From: Scalesia atractyloides
Lineage: Eukaryota > Streptophyta > Magnoliopsida > Asterales > Asteraceae
Assembly (NCBI GenBank): GCA_947069175.1
Contig: CAMTDV010000019.1
Coordinates: 70,307,358-70,371,357 of the forward strand
DNA: 64,000 nucleotides
Direction: 5' to 3'
Below, piece by piece: positions 34,333 through 46,559 of the stretch. The translations under genes and the position numbers were made by a program. Position 1 is the stretch's first letter. Each line of letters starts with the position of its first letter. The notes below the pieces were generated by a model. The model had not been told where the DNA came from. It made no database searches and worked only from the letters and a program-made list of their open reading frames with translations.

Positions 34333-36821
34333 ACGGGGGCGGATCTAAAGTGTCCCCAGGGGTTGTCCGGGATACCCCTCAACTTTTTTGGCGGATTTAG
34401 AGTATCCCCAAGGGTTGATCAGATACCCTGAGCAAATATAAGGATACCCATTAGATCCATGGTGGAACTACGTCTAATCAGGATATGGAAAAATGTTGCA
34501 GGTGAAAACAAATGAGAAGAAGAAGATGACTGGTGTATAAAATTTAATATCTTATTCATTTCACTTTTTTGTTTTAAATTTATATTATTTGTTTTAACTT
34601 TTCAGTACTTAACCTATGTAGGATTATGACATCTAGCGGCCTCTTTTAGATTTTAGTGAAATTTTCTTTCAAAATGTGGGTTTATTTTAGAAAAAGTTAT
34701 CAAGTTATTTTCGGGTTTTCTCAGGCTAGGCAGCGGGGGTTGGCATAGGCCCGGCTTGGCTGGTCGTCGCCCCCAACACCATTTCCTCCTCCTCCAGCTT
34801 CGTCATGCCCAACCTCCCCAAGCCGATTATGTTGCCCACAAATGACAAAGTCATACTCACACACACATATACATACAACTCATATATATATATATAGGAC
34901 AAGGATCCGTTAGAAATCACCTTTTATTGCGAGAAGTGCGAGAACCGCGAAAACCAGTGTGAACACAAACAATAATACCTAAAAAAATCCAAAAAAATAC
35001 CAATTTTTTTTTAATATTTTTTTTTAAAAAGTCGCTATATTTACTCAACAATAAAAAATTCAAAAAAAAATTTTTTTGAGTACCCACTATCCATGCACAT
35101 GTGCATTTTCGTCATTTATTTGACAAATTCCGTAATACATCACAAACATTAGACAATTGTACTTTCATTTACACTACCATGTGTAACACATTACTTTTTA
35201 CGTTACCAATATTAGCAATGCACATGTGCATCTATATATATCAACATGAAATAAGGTGTTTTGGGACACTAATTTAAATACATTTTCTCTTTCATTTATC
35301 ATACCATCCATAATACACTACCATGCATATGTGCATTTTCATTATTTCTTTGACAAATTCCGTAATACATTACAAACATTAGACAATTGTACTTTCATTT
35401 ACACTACCATGTGTAATACACTATCTTTTACGTTACCAATATAAGAAATGCATATGTGCATCTATATGTATCAACATGAAATAATGTGTTTTTGGTACAC
35501 TACTTTGAATACATTTTCTCTTTCATCTATCATACCATCCATAATACACTTTCATTACCTCCTACCATCTATAATACAATACCATTACCTCCTACCATTT
35601 AGAATACAATACCAATACCAATATATTCACTTTATTACATGTATATCAACACCGTTTATACCATCCAATCAACGTATTACATCATAAAGTGACAACTATA
35701 ATGAACTCATCAACCACTAGATATAACTAACCAAAAAACATATATATGAGCCTACTTCATCATTCAAAATCACAAACCTTTTGTACCAAAACACGGTTTA
35801 TAATGTTATACATAATGATGCACATATGCATTTAATGTAAAATTGAGTGTGTTATGGATGATATTGTAAATTAAAGTGCAATTGTCTACTAGTGATAACG
35901 TATTACTGAATTTGTCGAAGTTATGATACATATGCACATGTGCATATGTAACTGTTACTCGAAAAAAAAGTTTTTTTTGTAACGAAATATAACGATTTTT
36001 ACTAAAAAATATTAACAAAAATTTGAGTGTTTTTTTATTTTTTTTAGATTTTATTTTGCAATAAAGGTGATTCTCGCATGAACCTTACCATAGGCCCATC
36101 ATCCATTTCCTTACCTCCATTCTCTTTGTCTCATCCTCACACCTGATCTACGTGGTGGATCATCCTCCAAGGTAGGTTCATCACCATACCCACCAGCCTT
36201 AGCACTTTATTAATTATTTATCGTAATTCTAAATACTTTTTACATTATTTGAAGTTTTACTTTATTGATTATTGATTGTAATTTTAAACATTCAAGATTT
36301 TTTTAATTCCTATTAATACAATATTCATGTATCACTTTATAACACATGTTATTTTTTTATCGGAAAAGTAACAGTGGTAATTTGTACGGTCTTTCATGTT
36401 TACACTATGTTGAGCGGTTATTATGTTTTTTTAACCCTCTAGGATATGTATAGGTAAAAATATTTGGTTTTTCAATGTATATATAATGCACATATAAACG
36501 TAAGAAACATAATATTAAAAATTATAAACCTTAAATCCCAAAATTTGGTGATTTAAAGTTGTCATTTTTGTTCTAACAATAATTAGTATTCTATAATGAT
36601 TCTCATACTATATATATGTGTATTTATATATCACATTGAATTAAAATTTTAAAAGCCTAAACTCATATTATTGTTCAAAGATATGAGATGTCGACCTCGG
36701 CAAGGGAAAATAAAAATAAGTACAGTGTATGAATGTACGGTAATTCTTTTTCATTTACATTGTATAAATGTACGGTCAAAAAATGGGATACTTCTGAATT
36801 TTTCTTCTAGTTCCGCCACTG
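34333..36821. mobile_element. hAT-like non-autonomous element with nested insertion
   Basis: Left end GGGGGCGGATCTAAAG and right end, inverted, CAGTGGCGGAACTAGAAG share the GGCGGANCTA core found at many plant hAT-like termini. The paralogous unit at 48,110-48,180 lacks this DNA, which supports an insertion. Flanking 8-mers agree poorly. No transposase is seen. A separate inverted-repeat element is nested at 34,897-36,085. Confidence 0.55.
34897..36085. mobile_element. Inverted-repeat element with 230-bp tandem duplication
   Basis: Near the left, AAATCACCTTTTATTGCGAGAA is answered near the right by its inverse (TTTGCAATAAAGGTGATTCTCGC). Inside, a 230-bp unit is repeated directly (35,091-35,320 and 35,321 to about 35,553). 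Palindromes of the type TGCACATGTGCA or TGCATATGTGCA recur at about 35,094, 35,220, 35,324, 35,450, 35,819 and 35,934. No gene. Confidence 0.6.
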
Positions 36822-36884
36822 GTCATCAATGTGTCGATGAGTTAAAGAAACATACATCTTTATTAAAAAAGTTTATAAACGCAT

Positions 36885-37560
36885 ATTGATTGATGCATGC
36901 CATTATATCACATTCTAGCTGAGTACAAGTTTATAGACCTACATTAACATTATATATTTCCCACCACCCTGCAATTTTGTGTATGTCTCCTATTGACGAC
37001 CACTAGTAATAAATATTAGGCAACACCTTTACATAGGTGTGCTACTGTGAGATCCCTTTGGTCGACCACATGAATATAAGTGATACGGTTTAACGAATAT
37101 ATAAATCATGAATGATTTTTAGTATGGACATGCAACAAAAGTATCAAGATCTCATCTTTATTAACACGTATCATTTGAAAAATAGTGTTTATAATAACTC
37201 ACTCTGCTTGACGTATCTTGAATGATCAGACTTATATCTATTAGTAAAGTTGACTCGTATATTCGTGATACTATTTCAAGACCGTCAAATCCAATGAAAT
37301 AATCTAGTAGCAGAGTTGGCTCATCACTATTGTCAAAACCGCCTACCATCGTCACCAGAATCTTTGATGACTGCCTCTACTGATCGAAGCACTACCACAT
37401 GTCGCGTTTATCTATCACTATCCTTCTCTCTCTAGAAAATGCTAGAAACTTTTGACTTAGGTCACCAATTTATACTCCATTTTCGGAGTGTTCGCCAAGT
37501 ATTTGAGGTTAGCAAAAATGACATCAAAACTGCCTAATAAACTTCCATCATTATCTTCAT
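36885..37560 (-). pseudogene. Unit B distal block with conserved unknown peptide
   Basis: The block is shared with 48,165-48,480 and 60,665-62,250 (split by an insertion). Its minus-strand frame 37,161-37,355 encodes NSDEPTLLLDYFIGFDG and IYESTLLIDISLIIQD. A homologous reading in unit D keeps NSDEPTVALDYFLG and IYEST followed by a stop. Conservation at protein level between two copies hints at a former exon. I do not recognise the family. Confidence 0.4.
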
Positions 37561-38540
37561 AGACTAGCTAGTTGTTCCTTATTTCTCATATTTGGGCATA
37601 TCTGCGGCCCGGTGGTGTTCTGTCAACAAGACTACATAAGTACTCATATTTGGGCAATATATACATTCTGCAGACTGGCCGGTTAAAAAGACCGCACACA
37701 CTTCATAAGAAACTATTAGTATACAATCATGTGCCCCCAAATAGCCATTGGTCCAGTGGTGTGGTATCAGCGGAGTTATACAATTAGCCTGTAAATTTCC
37801 TTTGAGATGTTAGAACTCAAATGTCACTGTAAGTTTTCTTTATATGATGAATGCTTACGTACTTACGGTAAGCTTCACTTAAACTTTGGAATTATAAGTA
37901 GCATTGCTCACATGACTGATGTTTCTATAGTACATGGCAATGAGAGTAAGAGACATTGGCTTTCACTACTTATTATATTCTTATGATTTTTGTTGTTCTT
38001 GTTTCTCCCTCTTTTTTTGGTGGTGGTGGTAGTGGAGATTACTAGGGGTTTGTTGTCTGAGCATGAATTGTAATGATGACATCCCAGCTAGGTATTCATT
38101 TGTGTCATTGTATGAAATTGTGAATTGATTTGTATGAGTTCACAAATCACTAATGATTAGTTGGTTATATATGTTACAAGGATTTAATCATATGGTTTAT
38201 GGTTTTGATTTGTGTGTCTAATGTTCATCTTCATGCTTTTAGTATTGGTTCATGATAAATCTCTTATTGTGTTTGATATGTTTTAATTTGTTTTAATCTA
38301 GTCTATAGGTGTTAAAATCTAATACCACGTGTTTATCCCAACCAAAATGGTGTGGTTTGAATTTCACAAAGTGGCCAATGGTTGGGTTTTAAAAGTAGAT
38401 TTTGGAGGGGTGTGTGTATGCTTAGTTGTATTTTAAATCTCATGCACATGATTACCAAATATGAACAATTTGATTTTAAGAAATTCGAATCTTAATACTT
38501 TGAATTGGTTGTTTTTTAGATAGAAAGGTTGAACGTGATT
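37561..38540. other. No gene seen
   Basis: Contains a partial direct repeat around CTCATATTTGGGCA (37,585 and 37,643) and a tRNA-like D-arm word TTGGTCCAGTGGTGTGG near 37,748 with no B box at tRNA distance. A GGTGGTGGTGGTAGTGG run lies near 38,018. Otherwise AT-rich. Confidence 0.35.
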
Positions 38541-38549
38541 ATCTAAGAG

Positions 38550-38696
38550 ATAGTGAAAGAAAAGGAAGAAGAGAAAGAAAGATTGAACGGAATTATCGCG
38601 GAGTTGGTGATGGAAAAAGAAAAGGATAAGGCGGAGAAAGAGGCTATGAACGGAAGGATGACAAACATTAAAACGATACTAAAAGTTACGTTATAA
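38550..38696 (+). pseudogene. Coiled-coil remnant, Lys/Glu-rich, C-terminal
   Basis: The frame reads VKEKEEEKERLNGIIAEL, then MEKEKDKAEKEAMNG, ending ILKVTL and a TAA at 38,694-38,696. A heptad-like pattern suggests a coiled coil. Similar tails occur on several plant transposase-derived proteins, but that is not enough for an assignment. No upstream exon is recognised. Confidence 0.3.
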
Positions 38697-38970
38697 AACG
38701 TCTAATCATCAAGTTAGGTTAACACTTTATTTTGAATATGTATTTGTTATGGTAACTCGAATATATTTCATGTTATAAGTGGAAAGTTTTATGTAATTTT
38801 GAAAATTTGAGAAATGCTTAACTTTTAAAAATATGACATTATAAGCAGGCAAAAATAGAAAATGCCTGAACAAGCTAAAAAATAAATAACATAGATTTGA
38901 ATGGGTCAACTTATCAACAACCAATGGACGAATGGTATGCACAACAAACATCAGTATTATGTTTTACCTT

Positions 38971-39078
38971 TAACGGGTCAACTTGAAACAACTTAAACTG
39001 ATTCTTCCAAAGCATTTTATTTTTAATGGGTCAACTTGAAACAACTTGAACTGATTCTTCCAAAGCATTTTATTTAAA
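38971..39078. repeat. Direct duplication of 54 bp
   Basis: Two adjacent copies containing GGGTCAACTTGAAACAACTT and GATTCTTCCAAAGCATTTTA. Very similar to each other, so recent. Non-coding. Confidence 0.8.
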
Positions 39079-39676
39079 TGAAGTTAGATTATTCTTTATA
39101 TGATATGGTAAATTTACCATTAAGCGACACACTATGTTCATGCATCTTTTTAAGTGTATTTTTGTTGGCTTTTTAAAGAAATTTAAAATCTGTAAGCACA
39201 CAACGTAAAGAAATTGAATTTGTGAAAGAAGAGGGGTAATGAAGCTTGATGTGAATATTTTGCGGTACCTCTATGAATGTGTCTTGTATTACGATCAGTT
39301 TTATTCCATGTTATACCGTTTTCTGATCTAATTTAATGTAATTTGTTGTGGTTTTCTTTGTTTTTTGTTACTAAAAAAGATGGTTTTACTAGGTTTTCAT
39401 TAGTATGAAATGATGAACTTGATGCTTTTGTTATTTTTTATTTGTAAGGTAAGTAGTAAACATAATTTTGTAATGAAATGGGTCAAATGAGGATCTGTGC
39501 TTCTGTGTTATTATTGATAGTAGTATAGTAGAAATTGCATCTTTAATTTCCTGTGTTGTGGACCCTGGTTGTACTTAATTGGCCCCGGTTCATTGTTGGC
39601 TAGCTTAATTCAATGTTATATATTTCGAGTTTTGCTCCCGTATTGCTTTGCGTCAGTTTTATTTTTTAAAATGCAG

Positions 39677-39780
39677 GGATCCATCATAGGAAATGGAGTT
39701 ACAGATGACGTGTTTGATGGCAATGCTCTTGTTCCCCATTTACAAACGGGATGTGCCTCATTTCAGATAAACTTTATCAG
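39677..39780 (+). pseudogene. Serine carboxypeptidase-like exon, isolated and frameshifted
   Basis: Bounded by an acceptor (AAATGCAG, ending 39,676) and a donor (CAG/GTACAA, 39,781). It encodes GSIIGNGVTDDVFDGNALVP and, after a one-base frameshift, NGMCLISDKLYQ. This matches the conserved GNG-TD...DGNALVPF...GLISD-LY segment of plant SCPL proteases (S10 family), which lies between the catalytic Ser and Asp regions. No neighbouring SCPL exons are seen, so it is an orphan exon, probably carried here by duplication or transposon capture. It can code for nothing useful alone. Confidence 0.7.
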
Positions 39781-41300
39781 GTACAATATGACTTTTGCGG
39801 TCATATCTCTTACTTTCCAAGTTCACCATTTCATATCGGTATTGTTACAAAGTTGCCATCCTTTTATTCATTTGGTTTAGAAGTCAACAATAAATATGGT
39901 TCCATAAAGAGTGGCATAATTTTCATATCAGATTTGAGGTTAAGAACTGGTTTGTTTGACTTAAAAGATCAACACCCACAATGATTGAGTTTTTTTCCTA
40001 AAGTGGTGTTGGAGGAAAAACTATTTACCATGTGGTGTTCTCTAAAAACTATTTACCAAAATAGTGTTTTTATTACTCTTTACTAATTTTTTATTGACTC
40101 CTTTATCTATTAGCATAAGTAATTAAAAAAAGGCCATACTTCCTGCCCATGTTTCACTCCAATCAATTCCCCATTGTTAAACTGAATCGCCATTCCATTG
40201 AATCGATGTCACTAATTTACAAATCTACTTCGATCACGAAACAGATATTTTCATTTCCATGATTGATCGAAACACTGTTTTATTAAAGCCAATAGAATAG
40301 TTTGTACGTTTGCGACATCTGTATCTACCATCGCTGTTCATATATTTCAACTTTGAATAGTTTGTTTGTGAATTCACCAGAATGTTGGATTCTGTTTTTG
40401 AACTATTATATTGCCATCCATTAACCGTATATATGGAGTTTGACTTTAAACAATTTTTTTTTATTATTTCACCAAAAAGTTATATTCAATATGAACCAAA
40501 CTGTCATATATTGCATATTTTTTAATCCATGGACAATTTGTTTGTTTATGACTTTACAACAGAGTTTGATTTTTCTTAACAGAAGGCCTTTAATTTTTTA
40601 AAACTAGAATGCTTTCATATTTTTTGACTTTGAACAGAATGTCACAAAGTTTGAACTGTACAGTATGTTGACCGAAAAAGAAAATGAAATATAATGTTTA
40701 AAAAAACGAAAATGATATATAATGAATTGCTAAGAAAGAAATAAAGATAGAAGGCAGTAGTACAATGCGTTGATGGAAAAAAAAATTAAAATTGGTTTTA
40801 GATTTTGCATACGTATGTGTGGCTGAATTTAAAATTGAAGAGCACAAAAGTAAAATGGGCATGAATAGTAATTGATAATATGTATTTTACCATTGAATCA
40901 TTTTCCATATTTTAGAGTAGTAATTTTTATTTGTCACTTTCACATTGCGTTTGTACATCATTTATTAAATATTATCACTACTCAATATATTAACAGTAGC
41001 AAACTTTTGTACAAATATTGACACTTCTTGAACTAAATTTAGCAAAAAATAGTATCATTTGTTGCGTGACCAAACCGAATTGTATATTGAAACTGACAAG
41101 CCAAAAGTTAAAGAAAGAAAGTGACCGCGAAACCAAACCGAAAACAGGTTTTGGCGGTTTTACGATTTGAAACTGAACCGTGATCACCCCTACAATATAT
41201 CACCAAACAAACGACTGATAAATTAACGGTAAACGAGTATCTTTTTGTAAATCGCCTCCGCCGCCGCATCGCGTGGGTAGAAAGCTAGTTATTTAAAAGT
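39781..41300. other. AT-rich DNA, possible old hAT-like end, no gene seen
   Basis: Near 41,190 the sequence GATCACCCCTA resembles an inverted hAT-like terminus, and nearby CCGAAACC-type words fit such MITEs, but the opposite end was not found. GCCTCCGCCGCCGCATCGCG at 41,252 is a small GC-rich island. Confidence 0.3.
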
Positions 41301-41304
41301 TAGC

Positions 41305-43620
41305 ATAGCCAAACTCCAAACATAATCTCAACAAGGTTACACATAAGGAATATATTAGTCATTATTTGACACCAAGTGTGGATAGTATTTTAGATCCATC
41401 AGTAGATCCTAAAGTATGAGTCTGACCAAAAGTATAGGAACCATACAAGGGATGAATTTTTTTTAGCTTTGAGAGGTTGAAAATGCAGGCTACTTAGTAG
41501 TCATGCCAAATATACAAAGAACATACTCGCTCATTAAGCTTAACAAGATGAAAAACCAATTGTATTGCATTACGTCGAAAAAAACCCAGTCTTTGGTTAA
41601 ATTGTATTTGTAGTCTAATGTCACATTGCTCTATAGCCTAGTTGCAAGATTAATCTTACATAGAATTATGTACGGATGACAAGCACTACTAGTAAAGGAA
41701 AAAAGAGAGTGCCAAAACTGTCAAAAGTATAGCTTAGAACGTTTTGGTTAAGGCCAAAAGCTGGGTCGCTAATGTAGTCTCTATGGTTCTGATTTTAGAA
41801 AAAAAAAATGTGGTTAAGATAAAATCTAAAACTTTTACACTATAAAGGAGAATGCATATAAAGAAACATCTCTAGAATTCAAAGCAAAATTTCAGAGTTT
41901 AGTCCTGTAACTTTTGTGATCTTCAAACACGATTCTAACTTGGATTGCTTCTTCAATTCTACTGTTGAATAAGAATGCAACAAGAGTTGAATCAATTCTC
42001 AACTTTGATCTTAAAATGGTTTATCCGGTTTCTTCTCTGGTTAAATCAAGCAAGAACAAAATTCTCCTCTTTGTGGCTTCTATTTTTTTTGGGTTTCTAT
42101 GGTGATCATGAACACGAATCCTGGAACAAATCTTCAAATCCATTCTTGATTTTCTTCTCATTGGTGATACAGACGAATCAATTGTCTGGGTTGAAATCGA
42201 AATCAGTGAACATATTGATGTGGGTTCAAGTTTTAATTAATCAACCGAAATTTAAATGGGACTAACATAAAACGATTGCAATTATGGGAGTGAATCGAGT
42301 AACATTCCAAGAACGAGGATATTGATTTGAAATCAAGATAAAATACACAGCTGAATCCAAGCTCTGATACCAATTATTGCCCAAGATTATTAATCAAAGA
42401 TTGAAAAACAGAAATCAATAATCAAAGTAACTTGAATTGAAATTGTTATGGGTTTGTAACATTCTTGCTCATCGTACTCTTGAGGGATTAAGTAGTTTAG
42501 CTCTGTGTGGTAGAAATTGTAATGCATTACTTCTAAAAAACACCTTATCTTTGGTCCAGTAGTATTTATATTTTCTCCAAGATCTTATACCAAAGTTTTA
42601 AGATTTATTTCTAAGAGGGTGTGAACAAATTGCCATATTTAATGAATTAATAGACCTAAAGACTAACTGCGCAAAAAAAAAAAAAAATCAAACGTACATA
42701 TAAGAAATAAATTACCAATCACATCGGAAGTCCATTAGAGTTGTCCTAAAGTGGGGGGATCTGGTATTGACCGATTAAGTCCACAATAGCTTCAATACTT
42801 GCAAGATCTTGTGGTTGATAGATTGAATGCAATCTTACTCTGTTTCTTTTAAGAACTAACATAGGCCTCTATGTTTTTCTTTTTTTTTTTTTTTGCTTAT
42901 AGTAACTATGAGTCTTCTCTACATGACATAACTGCAATTATTTTCTTGATCGCATATGCCCTAGTTTTTCTTAGATTGTTTCTAATAGAAATGCTCTAAA
43001 TGTTAATTTGTTCAATGCTCAACAACCAATTGAATGTCACATTACTCTAAAGCATACGTGCAAAAACCTTATAAATAATCATGTATGGGTCACTAGAATT
43101 ACTAAAAAGGGGAAAAAGAACATCCCAAATCTTTGAATAACCATCACCCCGTTAGCTTGCAACCGCATTTGTTGAGACAAAAAAAAGCTTCATCATTAAT
43201 ATATTTTTGACGGTTTTAGTTTTAAGGAAAAGCCTTGTGGCTAACATTATCCGAAACTTGGGCACTAAAATGGAGAATGCAAGCAAAGAAATGTCTCCAA
43301 AAACAAACATCCAATCATTTAATTGTCAACATATTCTAACTCCAAACATAATCTCAACAAGGTTGCACATAAGGTATATATTGCTCAATATGTATAGCAA
43401 GTGTGGAGAGCTTGAAATGGTTATCGGATGGTATTCTCCGTTAGTAGATCCTAACACTCTGTCATGATCTTCTTGAATTCGACGCTTGACCAAAAGTATG
43501 AGAACCATGCACTTGAGGGGAATAATTATTTTAGCTTTAGGTTGTGAACTTGCTGCTTGTTCTTTAGCCACCCCAATAATTATACGTATAAAAGAATGTA
43601 CTTGCTCACTAAGCTTAGCA
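41305..43620 (-). pseudogene. Copy C: decayed 3' part with extra exon 3/4 pieces
   Basis: Parallel to 18,050-20,560 of copy A. Recognisable are exon 4-like pieces near 41,385-41,510 and 43,437-43,590, a partial one near 42,470-42,520, an exon 3-like piece near 42,716-42,805, and a broken version of the 80-codon ORF near 41,920-42,120. All reading frames are disrupted. The same order in both copies shows the exon 3/4 duplication happened before the segmental duplication. Confidence 0.55.
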
Positions 43621-44045
43621 AGATAAAAAAAATGTGTTGCATTAGGACTAGCAAAACTTGTGGTCTTTGTTCCAACATCATTTATAGTCTTTGAATGTCA
43701 CATTACTCTATACCTTATGTGCAAGAATCTTGTATAGAGTTATGTATCACTACTAACAAAAGGAAAAAGAGACGGTCAATGTTGTCAAAATAATTGTCGT
43801 TAAAAGCATAGTTTATGTCAAAGATAATTGTCGGTTAAGGCATAGAGCTGCTTTGCTAATGTATTTAACAACTGTTTTGGTTTTAGACTAAAGAACCACA
43901 TCGCTAAGATAAAATCAGAAAGTGTGGCACTAAAAAAGAGCATATAACAAAGAAACATCTGCTGAACAAACATCCAGTTATTTAAACGTCAACATATCCA
44001 AACTCCAAACATAAAGTCAACAACCTTTCTTATCAAGCATATATA

Positions 44046-46540
44046 TTACTCGTTAGTTGGAAGAAATTCTCCATCAGTGGATCCTAACAGTCCATCATTG
44101 GATTCAACTGGTCCATCTTGATGGACCTGAGCTTGACCAAAATCTTGAGAACCATACTCTTGAGGGACGTAGTAGTTTAGCTCTGGATACATCCTTCTCC
44201 GTAGCCACAACGACGGTAACAGACATAGTAAGAACATACTTGCTCACCCTGCTTAATTCACAAGATAAAGTAAGAAATTGTATTGCCTTAATCTTTAAAA
44301 AACTATTTTCTTAATTAATCTAATATTGAATTTTTAAGATCTAATACTAAGATGGTGTGCTCAATGGCCTTTGTTAAAGAATTTATACGCCTAGAGACTG
44401 ATTGAGAAAAAGAAAAAAAAGTAAATACAAAATATATTACCCATCGCATTGGAAGGAAGTCCATCAGAGTTGTACTGAATTGGGGGAGGTGGCATTGAGT
44501 GATTAAATCCACAATAGCTTCCATACTTGCAGTATCCTGCATGGAAAAACTGTAGCCAAAATCATTTGAAACATTGCCATATCTCCTTTATCAGAATCTT
44601 ACATTTATATATTCTTCTAAAAACACTTTTATAAAAATTATGTATATGGGCTGTTAAAATAATGTTCACATCAGTTGTCTATGAGATAATTTTCAAGAGT
44701 GAGTTATCAATTACAACAGGATAAATTTGTCAGGCATCAACAGTATTGATAATTTGAAGCTAGGACTCCTTTGTTTAAATATGCTTCATAATTATCATAT
44801 CTTGTAAGCTTAGGATATTACATTCCAAAGATGCACAACTACACCATAAGAACAAAAATCCATACGTGTACAAAAACTGGACAAGCTAGCTTACCAGACG
44901 TATCCTATCCAGATTAAATTACGCCAAGGAATAAATATTTCAATTATTTCCTTCGATTTTATATGGATTGTGAATATATATGTTCTACTGACATGAACTT
45001 AAATTCAAACTTGTATAGATACTTATGTATCATGTATGAAAAGTATAAGGTCACATTTATCCAATACAAGAACATTTGCCAAGCATTCATTAGTAATATA
45101 GTTTGTTAATCTCTTAATCTAAAGAAAATCAAGGTTCGCACTTGTCCTTACCATAAAGAGAATGATTAATTAATAATCTTAGTGTTTATAAATAAACCAA
45201 CCCACATAATACCGTTTATTGAACAAACCCAAAACTTAAGTCCAAAATCCATCCTAACCATAAAACACAAATTACGTTTGGGCAGACGAGAGTCAAATCC
45301 ACATAAAATGGACAAGTACAACTTAGGAAAAAAAAACATTGGTTTTTTTTTTATAACGAAAGAATTATCATCTTAACAATTTGAAGTAATTGTTTCAAAC
45401 AATAGCCATACGTATAAAGTTGGATATAAATAGATATCAATTACTAAGAAGATCAACAACCTTGAGATCAATACCAACAAATTCACAAACTCATCAAAAT
45501 CACAAAATCTACAAACAAAATGCATACCATAGAAAGAATGATTAATTAATAATAATCTTTACTGTTTATAAATAACCCAACCCACATAATATACACCTTT
45601 TATTGAACAAACCAAAAATTTAATTACAAAGTCCATCAAAACCACAAAGCACAACTACGCGTCGGGCAAATTTACATGGAAATCATTGATTTTGTTGTAA
45701 CAAAAGAGTAAGAAGTTGTTACTAAAACCAGATTACCAAATATCATCTGTAACAATTTGAATTGATTGTTTCAAACAATAGCTATATATACGTAAAAATT
45801 TGGATTTAAATAGAAGTTAATTACTAAGAAAAAATAAATTCTAAAAAGCAAATACATACCCATGACTATATAATATATAGTAGATATCTAATTCAGAAGT
45901 TATACCTTGCAAGGGATTATACGAGCGTAATTTGGATACACGATTTCAGCACTTCCTTCTTGATGAACCTGCAAAAGAAGAACAAAGATATAAATCAGTG
46001 AGAAGGTCAGAATAAAAGAATAGGCCACTCAAAATTAGTTGATAATAATATATATTCTCTCAAAAAAATAACATAGATAACAACATAACTTAAAATAGAA
46101 AATAAAAATAAAAACATACTAAATGGTGTGAAATTTAAAAAAACATTAAAAAGTTATGCACAATTATTCTTATCACTGCTATAATTAATTTGTCAAATAA
46201 TATTTTCATTATTCATCCGATCATTCTTTAGGGATATATTTTTCTTTAATTTAGACTTTAAGATGAAAAAAAAAAACTATGTTGGTTTTACATGTGTAAA
46301 AAGATGTTAAAAGATTAAGAAAAAAAATAGGTATGTTGACTTTTATGTGAAAAAAATGTTAAAAGACTTTTATGAGACAACAAAAATATGTTGGATTTTT
46401 TTTAGTATTTGTCATAACCCTTTATACCAAAAGTAAACAAAATAACTAAGTTATAGGGTTTGTCTGTGTTGAAATCTATAAGTTGTTTTTTTAGAAACCT
46501 ATCACGAAAAGATAAGAGGTTTACCTGAGAATCTTCCCCA
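44046..46540 (-). pseudogene. CCCH zinc-finger gene, copy C, exon 1 mostly deleted
   Basis: Exon 4 (44,248-44,046) starts GEQVCSYYVCYRRCGY and ends LLGSTDGEFLPTNE plus stop, with a gap in finger 3 that shifts the frame. Exon 3 (44,549-44,441) keeps finger 2's second half (FFHAGYCKYGSYCGFNH). It has 4 extra bases relative to copy A exon 3 (GGAAGGAAG instead of GGAAG), so it is out of phase. Exon 2 (45,968-45,906) is intact (EGSAEIVYPNYARIIPCK). Of exon 1 only the last bases and donor (GAAGATTCTCAG/GTAAAC, about 46,528) remain; from about 46,541 the sequence jumps to upstream flank. So finger 1, the start codon and probably the promoter-proximal DNA are deleted. Confidence 0.68.
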
Positions 46541-46559
46541 TGCAATTGTTTCTCACTCT

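Noticed and set aside
37740..37780. tRNA-derived SINE or tRNA-Glu-like gene (TTGGTCCAGTGGTGTGG)
   Set aside because: Only a D-arm-like word; no B box or stems at the expected distance.
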